Assembly: GCF_000721495.1 (NCBI RefSeq)
Contig: NZ_JOHY01000057.1
Coordinates: 11,908-75,907 of the forward strand
Direction: 5' to 3'
Source of the DNA: Streptomyces sp. NRRL F-5123
GTDB lineage: Bacteria > Actinomycetota > Actinomycetes > Streptomycetales > Streptomycetaceae
Length of the DNA stretch: 64,000 bases
Position 1 is the first letter of the stretch, and the number at the start of each line of letters is the position of its first letter. Positions 8,499 to 20,369 of this stretch are shown in pieces. The notes under the pieces are model-generated. The model saw only the letters and a list, made by a program, of their open reading frames with translations. It did no database searches and had not been told where the DNA came from. The translations under genes were made by a program, and so were the position numbers.

Positions 8499-9317
8499 TC
8501 AGCCCCTCGGACCGGTCAGCACCGCGTCCGTGAAGGACGGCCACGCCTCGATGGCCCACGGGCCGAAATCGCGGTCGGTCAGGGCCGCGCAGGCCAGCCC
8601 CGCCACCGGGTCGAACCACAGGAAGGTGCCGGACTGGCCGAAGTGGCCGAAGGTGGCGGGGGAGGAGTGGGCCCCCGTCCAGTGCGGGGACTTCGTGGAG
8701 CGGATCTCGAAGCCGAGGCCCCAGTCGTTGGGGGACTGCATGCCGTAGCCGGGGAGCACGCCGCGCAGGGCGGGGAAGGCCACCTCCAGGGTCGCGGCAG
8801 CCACCGTCGTGGGGTGGAGCAGGCGCGGGGCCTGGACCTCCGCCGCGAAGCGGGAGAGGTCGGCCGCGGTGGAGACCGCGCCCGCGCCGGGGGAGCCCGG
8901 CAGGGCGGTGGCGGTCATGCCGAGCGGACGCAGCACCGCCTCGTCGAGGTAGGACGCGAAGGGCATCCCGGTGGCCTTCGCGACGGTCTCGCCGAGCACC
9001 TCGAAGCCCGCGTTGGAGTAGATCCGCCGGGTGCCCGGCGCGGCCATGACCCGCTGTTCGTCGAAGGCGAGGCCCGAGGTGTGCGCGAGCAGGTGCCGTA
9101 CGGTCGAGCCGTCCGGCCCGGCGGGGTCGTCGAGCTCGAAGGCGCCCTCCTCGTACGCGACGAGCGCCGCGTAGGCGGTGAGCGGCTTGGTCACCGAGGC
9201 CAGCGGGAAGGGCCGGTCCTGCGGGCCGTAGGTGCCCGCGACCGTGCCGTCCCTGCGTACGACGACCGCTGCCGCGTTCGGTACCGGCCACTGTTCGATC
9301 ATCCGCAGGCTCTCCAT
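8499..9317 (-). CDS. Beta-lactamase-fold serine hydrolase (class C/esterase type)
   Basis: A 272-residue protein of the serine beta-lactamase/DD-peptidase superfamily. Visible motifs are SxxK in LASVTKPLTAYA (nucleophile Ser and general base Lys), the Tyr-x-Asn motif in YSNAGFEVLG, and the preceding HTSG element. There is no signal peptide, so it is probably a cytoplasmic esterase or peptidase rather than a resistance enzyme. It is transcribed divergently from the MerR/aldo-keto reductase pair and shares the 61-bp control region with it, so MerR may also affect it. Confidence 0.85.
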   Translation of the reverse strand: MESLRMIEQWPVPNAAAVVVRRDGTVAGTYGPQDRPFPLASVTKPLTAYAALVAYEEGAFELDDPAGPDGSTVRHLLAHTSGLAFDEQRVMAAPGTRRIYSNAGFEVLGETVAKATGMPFASYLDEAVLRPLGMTATALPGSPGAGAVSTAADLSRFAAEVQAPRLLHPTTVAAATLEVAFPALRGVLPGYGMQSPNDWGLGFEIRSTKSPHWTGAHSSPATFGHFGQSGTFLWFDPVAGLACAALTDRDFGPWAIEAWPSFTDAVLTGPRG

Positions 9318-9340
9318 GCGGCGAGCCTAATGGGCCGTAC

Positions 9341-9371
9341 TTGCTTGGAGTGCACTCCAAGGTCTTAGCGT
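9341..9371 (+). promoter_or_regulatory. MerR-type promoter with operator palindrome
   Basis: A perfect 18-bp palindrome (CTTGGAGTGCACTCCAAG, 9344-9361) lies between a -35-like TTGCTT (9341-9346) and a -10-like TAGCGT (9366-9371). The spacing is 19 bp, the long spacer that MerR activators correct by DNA distortion. The ATG of the MerR gene at 9379 lies about where transcription should start, so the message is probably leaderless. Confidence 0.85.
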
Positions 9372-9378
9372 GGAGACC

Positions 9379-9845
9379 ATGACGGTCGTCCAGATGGTGA
9401 AGCAGGAAGCACCCCCGGCCGCGATGTGCGCGCCGCCCCCGCCGTACCCGAGACCCGACGGGCGGGACCAGTACACGATCAGCGAGGTCGCCGAGCTGAC
9501 CGGGCTGAGCGCGCACACGCTGCGCTGGTACGAGCGGATCGGGCTGATGCCGCACGTGGACCGCTCGAACACCGGGCAGCGCCGCTTCCGCAACCGGGAT
9601 CTGGACTGGCTGGCCTTCGTCGGGAAGCTGCGGCTCACCGGCATGCCGGTCGCCGACATGGTGACGTACGCGGAGATGGTGAAGGCCGGGGAGCGGACCT
9701 TCGCGCAGCGCAAGGCGCTGCTGGAGGCGACCCGGGTGGACGTGGTCGCGCGGATCGCCGAGCTGCAGGACACCCTGACGGTGCTCGACCACAAGATCAG
9801 TACGTATGCGGGCGCCGAACCGGCGCCGGAGAGGACAGGTGCGTG

Positions 9846-9846
<1 letters not shown>
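9379..9846 (+). CDS. MerR-family transcriptional regulator
   Basis: A 155-residue regulator. After a 30-residue Pro-rich lead come the MerR winged helix-turn-helix (YTISEVAELTGLSAHTLRWYERIGL) and a C-terminal coiled-coil dimer helix. There is no cysteine cluster, so a metal sensor is unlikely; it resembles the class that sits beside aldo/keto reductases. ATG 9379 is preferred over the in-frame GTG 9370 because the promoter -10 overlaps that GTG and no ribosome site is present. The stop overlaps the next start as TGATG, coupling translation to the reductase. Probably autoregulated through the upstream palindrome. Confidence 0.9.
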
Positions 9847-10862
<1,016 letters not shown>

Positions 10863-10869
10863 CCCGAGG

Positions 10870-11586
10870 TCACGGCCGGACGCGGGCCGCCCGGATCGCC
10901 GCGAGCACCGCGGCGGCGAAGGGCAGCGACTCCTGCACCGGGCCGTAGCCCAGACCGAACAGCACGGCGGCCGGGTCCTGGTCGGGTTCGCCCGGCTGGG
11001 GCCCGCCGTCGCGCCGCAGCAGCCGCAGGTAGCCGTGCAGCAGCTCGGGCGAGCGCCAGTCCACGCCCCGCAGCTCCTCCACCGGGAAGCTCTGGTCCCC
11101 GGCCTTCCACTTGGCCGTCGACGCGCCCGTCCAGAACCAGCGGAAGCTGACCGTGCGGCCGTCGAACAGCGCCCGCGCGTCGTACGCCTTGAAGGCCAGC
11201 GGCGGCGGCGGGGCGTCCACCAGGAAGCGGGTCAGCGGCTCGCCGGGCCCGGCGATCACCGCGCGTAGCTCGTCGCGGTAGAACTCCGCGAGGGTCTCCG
11301 AGGAGTCCGGCAGGATCAGCCGGTAGGGGTCCGCGGTCTCCTTGAGCTGTCCGCCCGCAGCCTCGACCAGCGGGTCCGCCCCCGCCCGCGGCACCGCCCG
11401 CAGCACCACGTGGCCGCGGCGGCCCGCCGCCAGCTCCACCGCCTCCAGCGCGGCGTGCGGGATCCGGCGCTCGCGCAGCGCCGGGAGCAGCCGCGCGTTG
11501 CGGCCCGCGCTCCGGCTGTACCGGATCACCACGGCGTCGGGCTCGAACTCCCATACGGCATTGCTTCCGGCCAGCACATCGCCCAT
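10870..11586 (-). CDS. DUF4429-domain protein
   Basis: A 238-residue cytoplasmic protein. Its GSNAVWEFEPDAVVIRYSR start and the later FRWFWTGASTAKWKAGDQ segment resemble the DUF4429 family of actinobacteria, a PH-like fold of unknown function. No catalytic motif is visible. ATG 11586 was chosen because conservation as I remember it starts at MGDVLAG; an upstream in-frame start at 11628 would add 14 residues of no clear character. Convergent with the aldo/keto reductase, 7 bp apart. Confidence 0.75.
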   Translation of the reverse strand: MGDVLAGSNAVWEFEPDAVVIRYSRSAGRNARLLPALRERRIPHAALEAVELAAGRRGHVVLRAVPRAGADPLVEAAGGQLKETADPYRLILPDSSETLAEFYRDELRAVIAGPGEPLTRFLVDAPPPPLAFKAYDARALFDGRTVSFRWFWTGASTAKWKAGDQSFPVEELRGVDWRSPELLHGYLRLLRRDGGPQPGEPDQDPAAVLFGLGYGPVQESLPFAAAVLAAIRAARVRP

Positions 11587-11640
11587 ACGCGTCACCCTAT
11601 GCGTAGTCGGTCCAACCCTCTGCCCCACGGCGCAGGCCCG

Positions 11641-13068
11641 TTACGCGGAAGGGCGCTCGTCCGCCAGCGTGACGGAGGAGTAGCGGGCCAGCGCGATACG
11701 GGCGAAGTTCGCAAGGCTCGCGGTGCCGGGGACGAAATATCCGGCGTGCCCCTCCGCCCGTCCCGTCCGCACCACCGTGGCGCCGAACCCTTCGGCGACC
11801 GGATCCGTACCGTGGCCGAGCCCGGCGAACTCGATGTGCGGGACGTCCGCTATCCAGTCGCCGTCGTCCCTCGCCGCCCACACACGCGCCGACGTGTGCA
11901 GATCCGACGCCCGCCCGACGTGCATCCCGGGGCTGCCGGACACCGCGATGTCGGTGACCTGGCCGGGCCGCAGCCGGGGCGCGGCGACCCCGCAGAGCAC
12001 CGAGCCGTACGAGTGGCAGAAGAGCGCCACGTGCAGGCCGCGCGGCAGCGCGGCCAGCAGCCGGAGCAGCCGGGGCGCGCCACGCTCGGCCAGCTCCGCG
12101 TTGGAGGCGTCCAGGCCGATCCCGCCGGGCGCGGTCCAGTCGGCCCAGGCGATCACGGCGACCCTGGCGGCCGGGGCGAGGGCGCGCTCGCGCCGGTAGA
12201 GGGCGCGGGCCATGCCGGCGGGGGCCGAGTAGCGGCCGTAGGTGCGCTCGAAGGTGAGGATGTCCGTGCCGACGCCCGGCACGACGACCGCGACCCGGCT
12301 CGCGGTCGCGAGGTCGCCGAGGACCTCGGCGGCCCGCCCGCCCCCGGCGGGGTCGAACGCGAGGATCTGCCGTCCGCCGCGCAGCAGCGAGGCGTAGCGG
12401 TTGGCGAGCCGCCCGGCCTCCTCGCGGCCGGCGGGGGAGAGGACGCTGCTGGAGGAGCGGGCGCGCTCGCGGTCGCGGGCGGTGCTCAGGGCGTAGCGGT
12501 TGGCCTGGTAGCGCAGGGCGACGGGCGCGCCGTCGAGGTTGCCGACGACGAGGGCGTAGCGGCGGGCCAGGCCCAGGGCCTGCGGGCGGGTGAGGGTCGC
12601 GAAGAAGCGGGCGACGACGCCGGGCGGCGCGCTGTCCGGGTCCGGCATCCGGTGGCCCGCGAACGTCGCGCGCCGCCACGCGTCCACGGCCGCCGTACGG
12701 GCGTCCCGCGGCCCGTGCGGGCGGACGGCCGTCCAGCCGGTCGTGGCCAGCAGGACGAACGCGACGGCCAGCGCCACCAGCACCCGCACGGAGCCGAGCC
12801 CCTCCCCGCCGGGCAGGAAGGCGCGGGCGGCCGGCGGCGCGGCCCTCGGGGGTACGGGCTCGACCCGCGGCCGCGGCAGCACCACCGCCGTGACGGCCTG
12901 CGCGGGCAGCGGCGTCCCGGCCCGCACCGGGCGCCCCCCGACGGACTCCGCCGGTGCCGCGGGCCCGGTGCCGTGGCGGGGCCCGCGCGGGGGCGGCAGG
13001 CCTCCGGCGCGGCGCGGCTCCCCGGCGAGGGGCGGGCGGGGAAGGGGCGGCGCTGGGGGTGCGGACAC
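11641..13068 (-). CDS. Membrane-anchored alpha/beta hydrolase (DUF1023-like)
   Basis: A 475-residue protein. The first 90 residues are Pro/Arg/Gly-rich and unstructured. One transmembrane helix follows (around VLVALAVAFVLLATTGW), and the rest should lie outside the cell. The nucleophile elbow reads FCHSYGSVLCG (His-Ser-Tyr-Gly-Ser), typical of the DUF1023 alpha/beta hydrolase family, and a His near GLGHGTDP could complete the triad. Substrate unknown. The GTG at 13068 lacks a well-spaced ribosome site, so the start is uncertain; the true start could lie further inside the low-complexity lead. Confidence 0.75.
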   Translation of the reverse strand: MSAPPAPPLPRPPLAGEPRRAGGLPPPRGPRHGTGPAAPAESVGGRPVRAGTPLPAQAVTAVVLPRPRVEPVPPRAAPPAARAFLPGGEGLGSVRVLVALAVAFVLLATTGWTAVRPHGPRDARTAAVDAWRRATFAGHRMPDPDSAPPGVVARFFATLTRPQALGLARRYALVVGNLDGAPVALRYQANRYALSTARDRERARSSSSVLSPAGREEAGRLANRYASLLRGGRQILAFDPAGGGRAAEVLGDLATASRVAVVVPGVGTDILTFERTYGRYSAPAGMARALYRRERALAPAARVAVIAWADWTAPGGIGLDASNAELAERGAPRLLRLLAALPRGLHVALFCHSYGSVLCGVAAPRLRPGQVTDIAVSGSPGMHVGRASDLHTSARVWAARDDGDWIADVPHIEFAGLGHGTDPVAEGFGATVVRTGRAEGHAGYFVPGTASLANFARIALARYSSVTLADERPSA

Positions 13069-13159
13069 TCGCGGTTGCCTCGGGACGGAGCGGGCGTGGA
13101 CCGTGCGGGGTGCGGGCGGCCCGGCCGGGGGTCAGGGGACGGCGGCACGCGCGATCAGC

Positions 13160-13325
13160 CTAGTGCTGTGACCGGGAGGGTTTGCCGGTAGCTTGCGGCG
13201 TCCGGTGCGGTGTGTCGCAAGGCGCCGGATCGGCCTCGTAGTGGGCCTACTCGGTCGATGCGGCAACGCAGCGAGGTGCCGTGCAGGGCGTCGCAAGCCG
13301 GTGAACCCTCCCGGTCACAGCACCA
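13160..13325 (+). mobile_element. CTAG-flanked inverted-repeat element, copy A
   Basis: An about 166-bp element with imperfect terminal inverted repeats beginning TGCTGTGACCGGGAGG. The left end is preceded by CTAG; the right end reads CAGG instead. Too short to encode a transposase, so it looks like a MITE-type non-autonomous element. Copy C at the window's right edge has the same orientation; copy B at 28431 is inverted. It lies between the alpha/beta hydrolase promoter side and the aceE terminator. Confidence 0.8.
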
Positions 13326-13360
13326 GGGGGTCCCGGGGCCCGGAACAGGCCGGGAAAGGG

Positions 13361-13397
13361 CGGAGCCCCGGGCGGCCGGCGGCCGCCCGGGGCTCCG
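13361..13397 (-). terminator. aceE terminator hairpin
   Basis: An almost perfect palindrome, 18 bp per arm (13361-13378 with 13380-13397) around a single central base, all GC. It sits 14 bp beyond the aceE stop. In practice the innermost pairs open to form the loop. Confidence 0.85.
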
Positions 13398-13410
13398 GGG
13401 GGTGTGCGGG

Positions 13411-16158
<2,748 letters not shown>

Positions 16159-16553
16159 GCTGTTCCTTTGCTGCTCGGTGGTGGTGCTCGTTCGCACCGC
16201 GGGGTCGCGCCGCATCCATCGTGGACCGCCCCGCGTCAAACGTCATCTCTACCCAGTGGTAACCGCGGAACATCCGGGACTGCGGCAATTCGGGCCGGGT
16301 CCCACCCGCGGCCAAACGTGAACTCTACGCCCACTCGGACGTACGACCGACTGGCGGCGCCAATCGTGCGTAACACCGGCAAACCGTCGTGAGCTGCGTC
16401 ACCATGGGGGGTGCGGGTTGCGGCGACACGGTCGAATCGTCACCGTTTCGGCGGTCTCGTACGCCGGGTACTTGCGCGATCCGCCGCGCCCGTGTGGACT
16501 ACCGCCAATAAGTCCGCGTGCGCGCGGGCTCACCCCATGACAGGAGGCAAAGC
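16159..16553. other. 395-bp divergent intergenic region
   Basis: Separates aceE (leftward) from the DUF3052 gene (rightward). I see no open gene, repeat or strong hairpin. Promoters for both genes must lie here, but no clear -35/-10 pair stood out. AGGAGG just before 16554 is the ribosome site of the DUF3052 gene. Confidence 0.7.
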
Positions 16554-16994
16554 GTGAGCGCGACCGCGGACCACGCGGAGGAGCGGACCAAACCGGCGAG
16601 CCGGCTTGGTTTCGAGCCCGGACAGGTGGTCCAGGAGCTCGGGTACGACGAGGACACCGACCAGGAGTTCCGCGAGGCAATCGAGGAGCTCACGGGTGAG
16701 GAGCTCGCCGATGAGGATTACGACGACGTGCCCGACGGCGTCCTGCTGTGGTTCCGCGAGGACGACGGCGACCTCACCGACGCGCTCGTCGACGCGACCT
16801 CGACGGTCGACGACGGGGCCCCGATCTGGCTCATGACGCCCAAGACGGGCCGCGACGGCCACGTCGAGCCCAGCGAGATCGGCGAGGCCGCGAAGACGGC
16901 GGGCCTCGCCCAGACCAGCAGCGTCAACGCGGCGAAGGACTGGACGGGTACCCGTCTCGTCACGCCCAAGGCGGCGAAGGCCGGCAAGCGCTAG
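16554..16994 (+). CDS. DUF3052 family protein
   Basis: A 146-residue acidic protein. SRLGFEPGQVVQELGYDEDT, a central PDGVLLWFREDDGDLTDALVD and the tail WTGTRLVTPK match the actinobacterial DUF3052 family, of unknown function, which commonly follows aceE divergently. No membrane segment or cofactor motif is visible. GTG 16554 is chosen because AGGAGG ends about 6 nt upstream; the open frame extends to 16518 but without a ribosome site. Confidence 0.87.
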   Translation: MSATADHAEERTKPASRLGFEPGQVVQELGYDEDTDQEFREAIEELTGEELADEDYDDVPDGVLLWFREDDGDLTDALVDATSTVDDGAPIWLMTPKTGRDGHVEPSEIGEAAKTAGLAQTSSVNAAKDWTGTRLVTPKAAKAGKR

Positions 16995-17071
16995 CCGCTC
17001 CCCGCGGTTCCCCCCCGGCGGGCGGCACCCCGCCGCGGGGGCTATTCGTGTTCGCCGGGTACGCGTCGACT

Positions 17072-17205
17072 GTGGCTGAGCGCGCAGTTCCCCGCGCCCC
17101 TGATGGCTTGCCCGGAGTGGCAGGAGCAGGCTCCGCCGGGGGGCTGCCGCTCGGGACGAGGACGACCGTTTGCAAAGGGGCGCGGGGAACTGCGCGACAA
17201 GCCAC
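17072..17205. repeat. Interrupted inverted repeat of a streptomycete intergenic family
   Basis: Two 30-bp arms (17072-17101 and 17176-17205), about 90 percent complementary, contain the core GGGGCGCGGGGAACTGCGCG and end in GCCAC. They enclose 74 bp. This core is a widespread intergenic repeat in Streptomyces genomes as I remember them. It lies between DUF3052 and the peroxiredoxin. A related partial copy is near 27031-27088. Confidence 0.75.
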
Positions 17206-17282
17206 CCACCGGCAGAAGGTCGCGGAACTGTCCGCAAGGGGCAGCCCGGAGCGCACACCCGCCGCCAGGAGGAAGATTGAGC

Positions 17283-17753
17283 ATGACCGACCGGCCGGCG
17301 CCGGACTTCGCGCTGCCCGACCAGCACGGTCGGACGGTCACCCTCGCGGAGTTCCGCGGGGAGAAGAACCTCGTCCTGGTCTTCTACCCGTTCGCCTTCA
17401 CCAGCGTGTGCAGCGGCGAGCTGCAAGCCCTCCAGCGCGAGCTGGACGCACTCCAGCGGGAGGACACCGCGCTGCTCGCCGTCTCGTGCGACTCCATGCA
17501 CGCGCAGCGGATCTTCTCCGACCAGGAAGGCTTCACCTTCCCCCTGCTCAGCGACTTCTGGCCGCACGGCAACGCCTCACGCGCGTACGGCGTCTTCGAC
17601 GACGACAAGGGGTGCGCGCTGCGCGGCTCGTTCGTGATCGACCGTGAAGGCGTGATCCGCTGGTCCGTGGTGAACGGGCTGCCGGACGCGCGGGATCTTC
17701 ACGACTACGTAAAGGCGCTGGAAGCAGTGCGGTCGACGGGAACGGGTCACTAA
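17283..17753 (+). CDS. Peroxiredoxin (AhpE/BCP type)
   Basis: A 156-residue thiol peroxidase that reduces hydrogen peroxide and organic peroxides. The peroxidatic Cys is in [14 protein letters not shown] (about residue 45). There is no second conserved cysteine nearby, so it is probably a 1-Cys or AhpE-type enzyme reduced by mycothiol or mycoredoxin, as in other actinobacteria. The ATG at 17283 is preceded by AGGAGGAAG, a strong ribosome site. It lies directly upstream of the TerD genes, whose proposed promoter begins 11 bp after its stop. It may therefore share a stress role while having its own transcript. Confidence 0.92.
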   Translation: MTDRPAPDFALPDQHGRTVTLAEFRGEKNLVLVFYPFAFTSVCSGELQALQRELDALQREDTALLAVSCDSMHAQRIFSDQEGFTFPLLSDFWPHGNASRAYGVFDDDKGCALRGSFVIDREGVIRWSVVNGLPDARDLHDYVKALEAVRSTGTGH

Positions 17754-17763
17754 GCTCACCTCG

Positions 17764-17793
17764 TTGACCGGGTGGACCGCCCGGTCGTACGAA
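17764..17793 (+). promoter_or_regulatory. Likely promoter of the first terD gene
   Basis: TTGACC (17764-17769) and TACGAA (17788-17793) are separated by 18 bp and lie 31 bp before the GTG start of the first TerD gene. The spacing and -35 hexamer fit a vegetative sigma factor. The spacer has a GACCGCCCGGTC inverted repeat that could bind a regulator. Confidence 0.55.
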
Positions 17794-17823
17794 CGTATAC
17801 ACGCGAACCGATGGGGAGGACTC

Positions 17824-18399
17824 GTGGGAGTCAGCCTGAGCAAGGGTGGCAACGTCTCGCTGACCAAGGAGGCGCCCAATCTCACGGCGGTCGTCGTCGG
17901 TCTGGGCTGGGACGCGCGCACGACCACCGGAGCCGACTTCGACCTCGACGCGAGCGCGCTGCTCACGAACGAGGCGGGCAAGGTGCTGTCGGACCAGCAC
18001 TTCGTGTTCTTCAACAACCTGCGCAGCCCGGACGGCTCGGTCGAGCACACCGGCGACAACCTCACCGGTGAGGGCGAGGGCGACGACGAGGTCATCAACG
18101 TCAACCTCGCGGGCGTGCCGGCCGACGTCGTGAAGATCGTCTTCCCGGTGTCGATCTACGAGGCCGAGCAGCGCCAGCAGAGCTTCGGCCAGGTGCGCAA
18201 CGCCTACATCCGCGTCCTCAACGCGGCCGACCAGCGCGAGCTGGCCCGCTACGACCTGACCGAGGACGCCTCGACCGAGACGGCCATGGTCTTCGGCGAG
18301 CTCTACCGGCACGGCGGCGAGTGGAAGTTCCGCGCCATCGGTCAGGGGTACGCCTCGGGTCTGCGCGGCATCGCGCAGGACTTCGGCGTCAACGTCTGA
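17824..18399 (+). CDS. TerD-family stress protein
   Basis: A 191-residue TerD-domain protein. [19 protein letters not shown] opens it, followed by the calcium-binding block [12 protein letters not shown] and the acidic loop around [11 protein letters not shown]. TerD proteins bind Ca2+ and take part in tellurite resistance and, in streptomycetes, stress and development. GTG 17824 has GGGGAGGA about 5 nt upstream. First gene of the Ter module; 71 bp precede its close paralogue. Confidence 0.95.
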   Translation: MGVSLSKGGNVSLTKEAPNLTAVVVGLGWDARTTTGADFDLDASALLTNEAGKVLSDQHFVFFNNLRSPDGSVEHTGDNLTGEGEGDDEVINVNLAGVPADVVKIVFPVSIYEAEQRQQSFGQVRNAYIRVLNAADQRELARYDLTEDASTETAMVFGELYRHGGEWKFRAIGQGYASGLRGIAQDFGVNV

Positions 18400-18470
18400 C
18401 CCGGGCCGGGCAGCCGAGCGGCAGCGACGAGCAGTAGCGACAGAGCACCGACCTAGGGGGAAGGACCACC

Positions 18471-19046
18471 ATGGGCGTCACATTGGCCAAGGGAGGAAAC
18501 GTCTCCCTCTCCAAGGCCGCGCCGAATCTCACCCGGGTGCAGATCGGCCTGGGCTGGCGGGCCCGCTCGACCACCGGCGCCGACTTCGACCTGGACGCCA
18601 GCGCGCTGCTGTGCGGAAACGGCCGGGTGCTGGGGGACGAGTTCTTCGTCTTCTATAACAATCTGAAGAGTCCGGAGGGCTCTGTCGAGCACACTGGTGA
18701 CGATCTGACCGGCGGCAGCGGCGGTGACGACGAGACGATCCTGGTGGATCTGACACTGGTCCCGGAGCGCGCCGACAAGATCGTCTTCCCGGTGTCGATC
18801 TACGACGCGGACGCCCGTGCCCAGACCTTCGGGCAGGTCAGCGACGCGTACATCCGCGTGGTGAACCAGAGCGACGGAGTCGAGCTGGCCCGCTACGACC
18901 TGACCGAGGACGCGTCGACCGAGACAGCGATGATCTTCGGTGAGCTGTACCGCTACAACGGGGAGTGGAAGTTCCGCGCGGTAGGTCAGGGGTACGCCTC
19001 CGGTCTGCGCGGGATCGCCCTAGACTTCGGGGTCAACGTTTCGTAA
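18471..19046 (+). CDS. TerD-family stress protein (paralogue 2)
   Basis: A 191-residue TerD-domain protein of the same length and strongly similar to its neighbour, differing mostly in the Ca2+-loop region (GGSGGDDETILVDL). It carries [12 protein letters not shown] and the shared C-terminal block ending [20 protein letters not shown]. This is a tandem duplication. The ATG at 18471 is preceded by GGGGGAAGGA. Probably co-transcribed with the upstream terD and the downstream DUF475 gene. Confidence 0.95.
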   Translation: MGVTLAKGGNVSLSKAAPNLTRVQIGLGWRARSTTGADFDLDASALLCGNGRVLGDEFFVFYNNLKSPEGSVEHTGDDLTGGSGGDDETILVDLTLVPERADKIVFPVSIYDADARAQTFGQVSDAYIRVVNQSDGVELARYDLTEDASTETAMIFGELYRYNGEWKFRAVGQGYASGLRGIALDFGVNVS

Positions 19047-19105
19047 AGCCCGCACGGTGCGGGGGACCTCGTGGTCATGGGTCACAAGGATTGGGTGGGA
19101 AGCAC

Positions 19106-20278
19106 GTGCTCCTCAGAACATTCGGCTGGTCGTTCGGCATCACCGCCGCCGGCCTCGCCCTGGCCGGCGTCCTCTGGGGGTGGCACGGACTCGCGATCGT
19201 AGCGATCCTGTCGGTCCTGGAGATCTCGCTCTCGTTCGACAACGCCGTCATCAACGCGGGCATCCTGCGGAAGATGAACGCCTTCTGGCAGAAGATGTTC
19301 CTGACGGTGGGCGTGCTCATCGCGGTCTTCGGCATGCGGCTGGTCTTCCCGATCATCATCGTGGCGATCACCGCGAAGCTGAGCCCGTGGGAAGCGGTCA
19401 GGGTCGCGGTCAACGACCACGACCGGTACGAGGCGCTGGTCACCGGGGCCCACCCGGCCATCGCGGCCTTCGGCGGGATGTTCCTGCTGATGATCTTCCT
19501 CGACTTCATCTTCGAGGAGCGCGAGATCACCTGGCTCGGCTGGCTGGAGCGGCCGCTGGCCAAGCTCGGCAAGCTGGACATGCTCTCGGTCGTCATCGCG
19601 CTCGTCGTGCTGGTGATCGCGGGCACCACGGTGGCCACCGGTGTCCCGGTGCACGGCGGGCACGGCGAGATCGACAAGGCCGAGACGGTGCTCCTCGCCG
19701 GTGTCGGCGGCCTCATCACGTACCTGGTCGTCGGGGGCATCTCCGGCTTCTTCGAGGAGCGGATCGAAGAGGACGAGGACGAGGACGACGACGAGGACGG
19801 CGACGACGAGGCCGAGGGCGCGGCCGCCGAGAAGAAGAGCGGTCCCACCGCCGGGCAGGTGGCGGGGCTGGCCGGCAAGGCCGCGTTCTTCATGTTCCTC
19901 TACCTGGAGGTCATCGACGCGTCGTTCTCCTTCGACGGGGTCGTCGGCGCCTTCGCCATCAGCAACGACATCTTCGAGATCGCGCTCGGCCTCGGCATCG
20001 GCGCCATGTACATCCGGTCGCTGACCGTCTTCCTGGTCCGCAAGGGGACGCTGGACGACTACGTGTACCTGGAGCACGGCGCCCACTACGCGATCGGCGC
20101 GCTGGCCTTCATCCTGCTGGCCACCATCAAGTACGACATCAGCGAGGTCGTCACCGGTCTCGTCGGCGTCGTCCTGATCGCGGCGTCGTACTGGTCGTCG
20201 GTGGTACGCAACCGCCGTCTCGGGGAAGGTTCCCAGTCGGCGGACGACGACAAGACGGAAGTCACGACCGGCGTGTGA
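19106..20278 (+). CDS. DUF475 (TerC-like) integral membrane protein
   Basis: A 390-residue membrane protein with about eight or nine hydrophobic helices. The TerC/DUF475 hallmark SFDNAVINAG near residue 50 and a second SFDGVVGAFAISND block near 275 contain paired acidic residues in membrane helices, expected to bind metal. A cytoplasmic loop around residues 220-250 is almost all Asp and Glu (EEDEDEDDDEDGDDE). TerC-type proteins act with TerD at the membrane, and relatives export Mn2+. GTG 19106 is chosen because hydrophobic family sequence starts there. A hairpin follows the stop. Confidence 0.9.
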   Translation: MLLRTFGWSFGITAAGLALAGVLWGWHGLAIVAILSVLEISLSFDNAVINAGILRKMNAFWQKMFLTVGVLIAVFGMRLVFPIIIVAITAKLSPWEAVRVAVNDHDRYEALVTGAHPAIAAFGGMFLLMIFLDFIFEEREITWLGWLERPLAKLGKLDMLSVVIALVVLVIAGTTVATGVPVHGGHGEIDKAETVLLAGVGGLITYLVVGGISGFFEERIEEDEDEDDDEDGDDEAEGAAAEKKSGPTAGQVAGLAGKAAFFMFLYLEVIDASFSFDGVVGAFAISNDIFEIALGLGIGAMYIRSLTVFLVRKGTLDDYVYLEHGAHYAIGALAFILLATIKYDISEVVTGLVGVVLIAASYWSSVVRNRRLGEGSQSADDDKTEVTTGV

Positions 20279-20291
20279 CCGGTCGCCCGTG

Positions 20292-20333
20292 ACGTGCCGC
20301 TGCCCCCGCCGCCCGGCGGGGGCAGCGGCACGT
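20292..20333 (+). terminator. Hairpin after the DUF475 gene
   Basis: A 20-bp perfect stem (20292-20311 with 20314-20333) around two bases, 13 bp past the DUF475 stop. It suggests that the terD-terD-DUF475 transcript ends, or is attenuated, before the next Ter gene. Confidence 0.85.
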
Positions 20334-20369
20334 GCGGGGGGGAGCTACGGCTACGGGAGGGTGGCGGCA

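Noticed and set aside
16159..16239. N-terminal extension of AceE to 16239
   Set aside because: Twenty-seven extra residues are atypical for the family, and GTG 16158 has a well-spaced AAGGAA.
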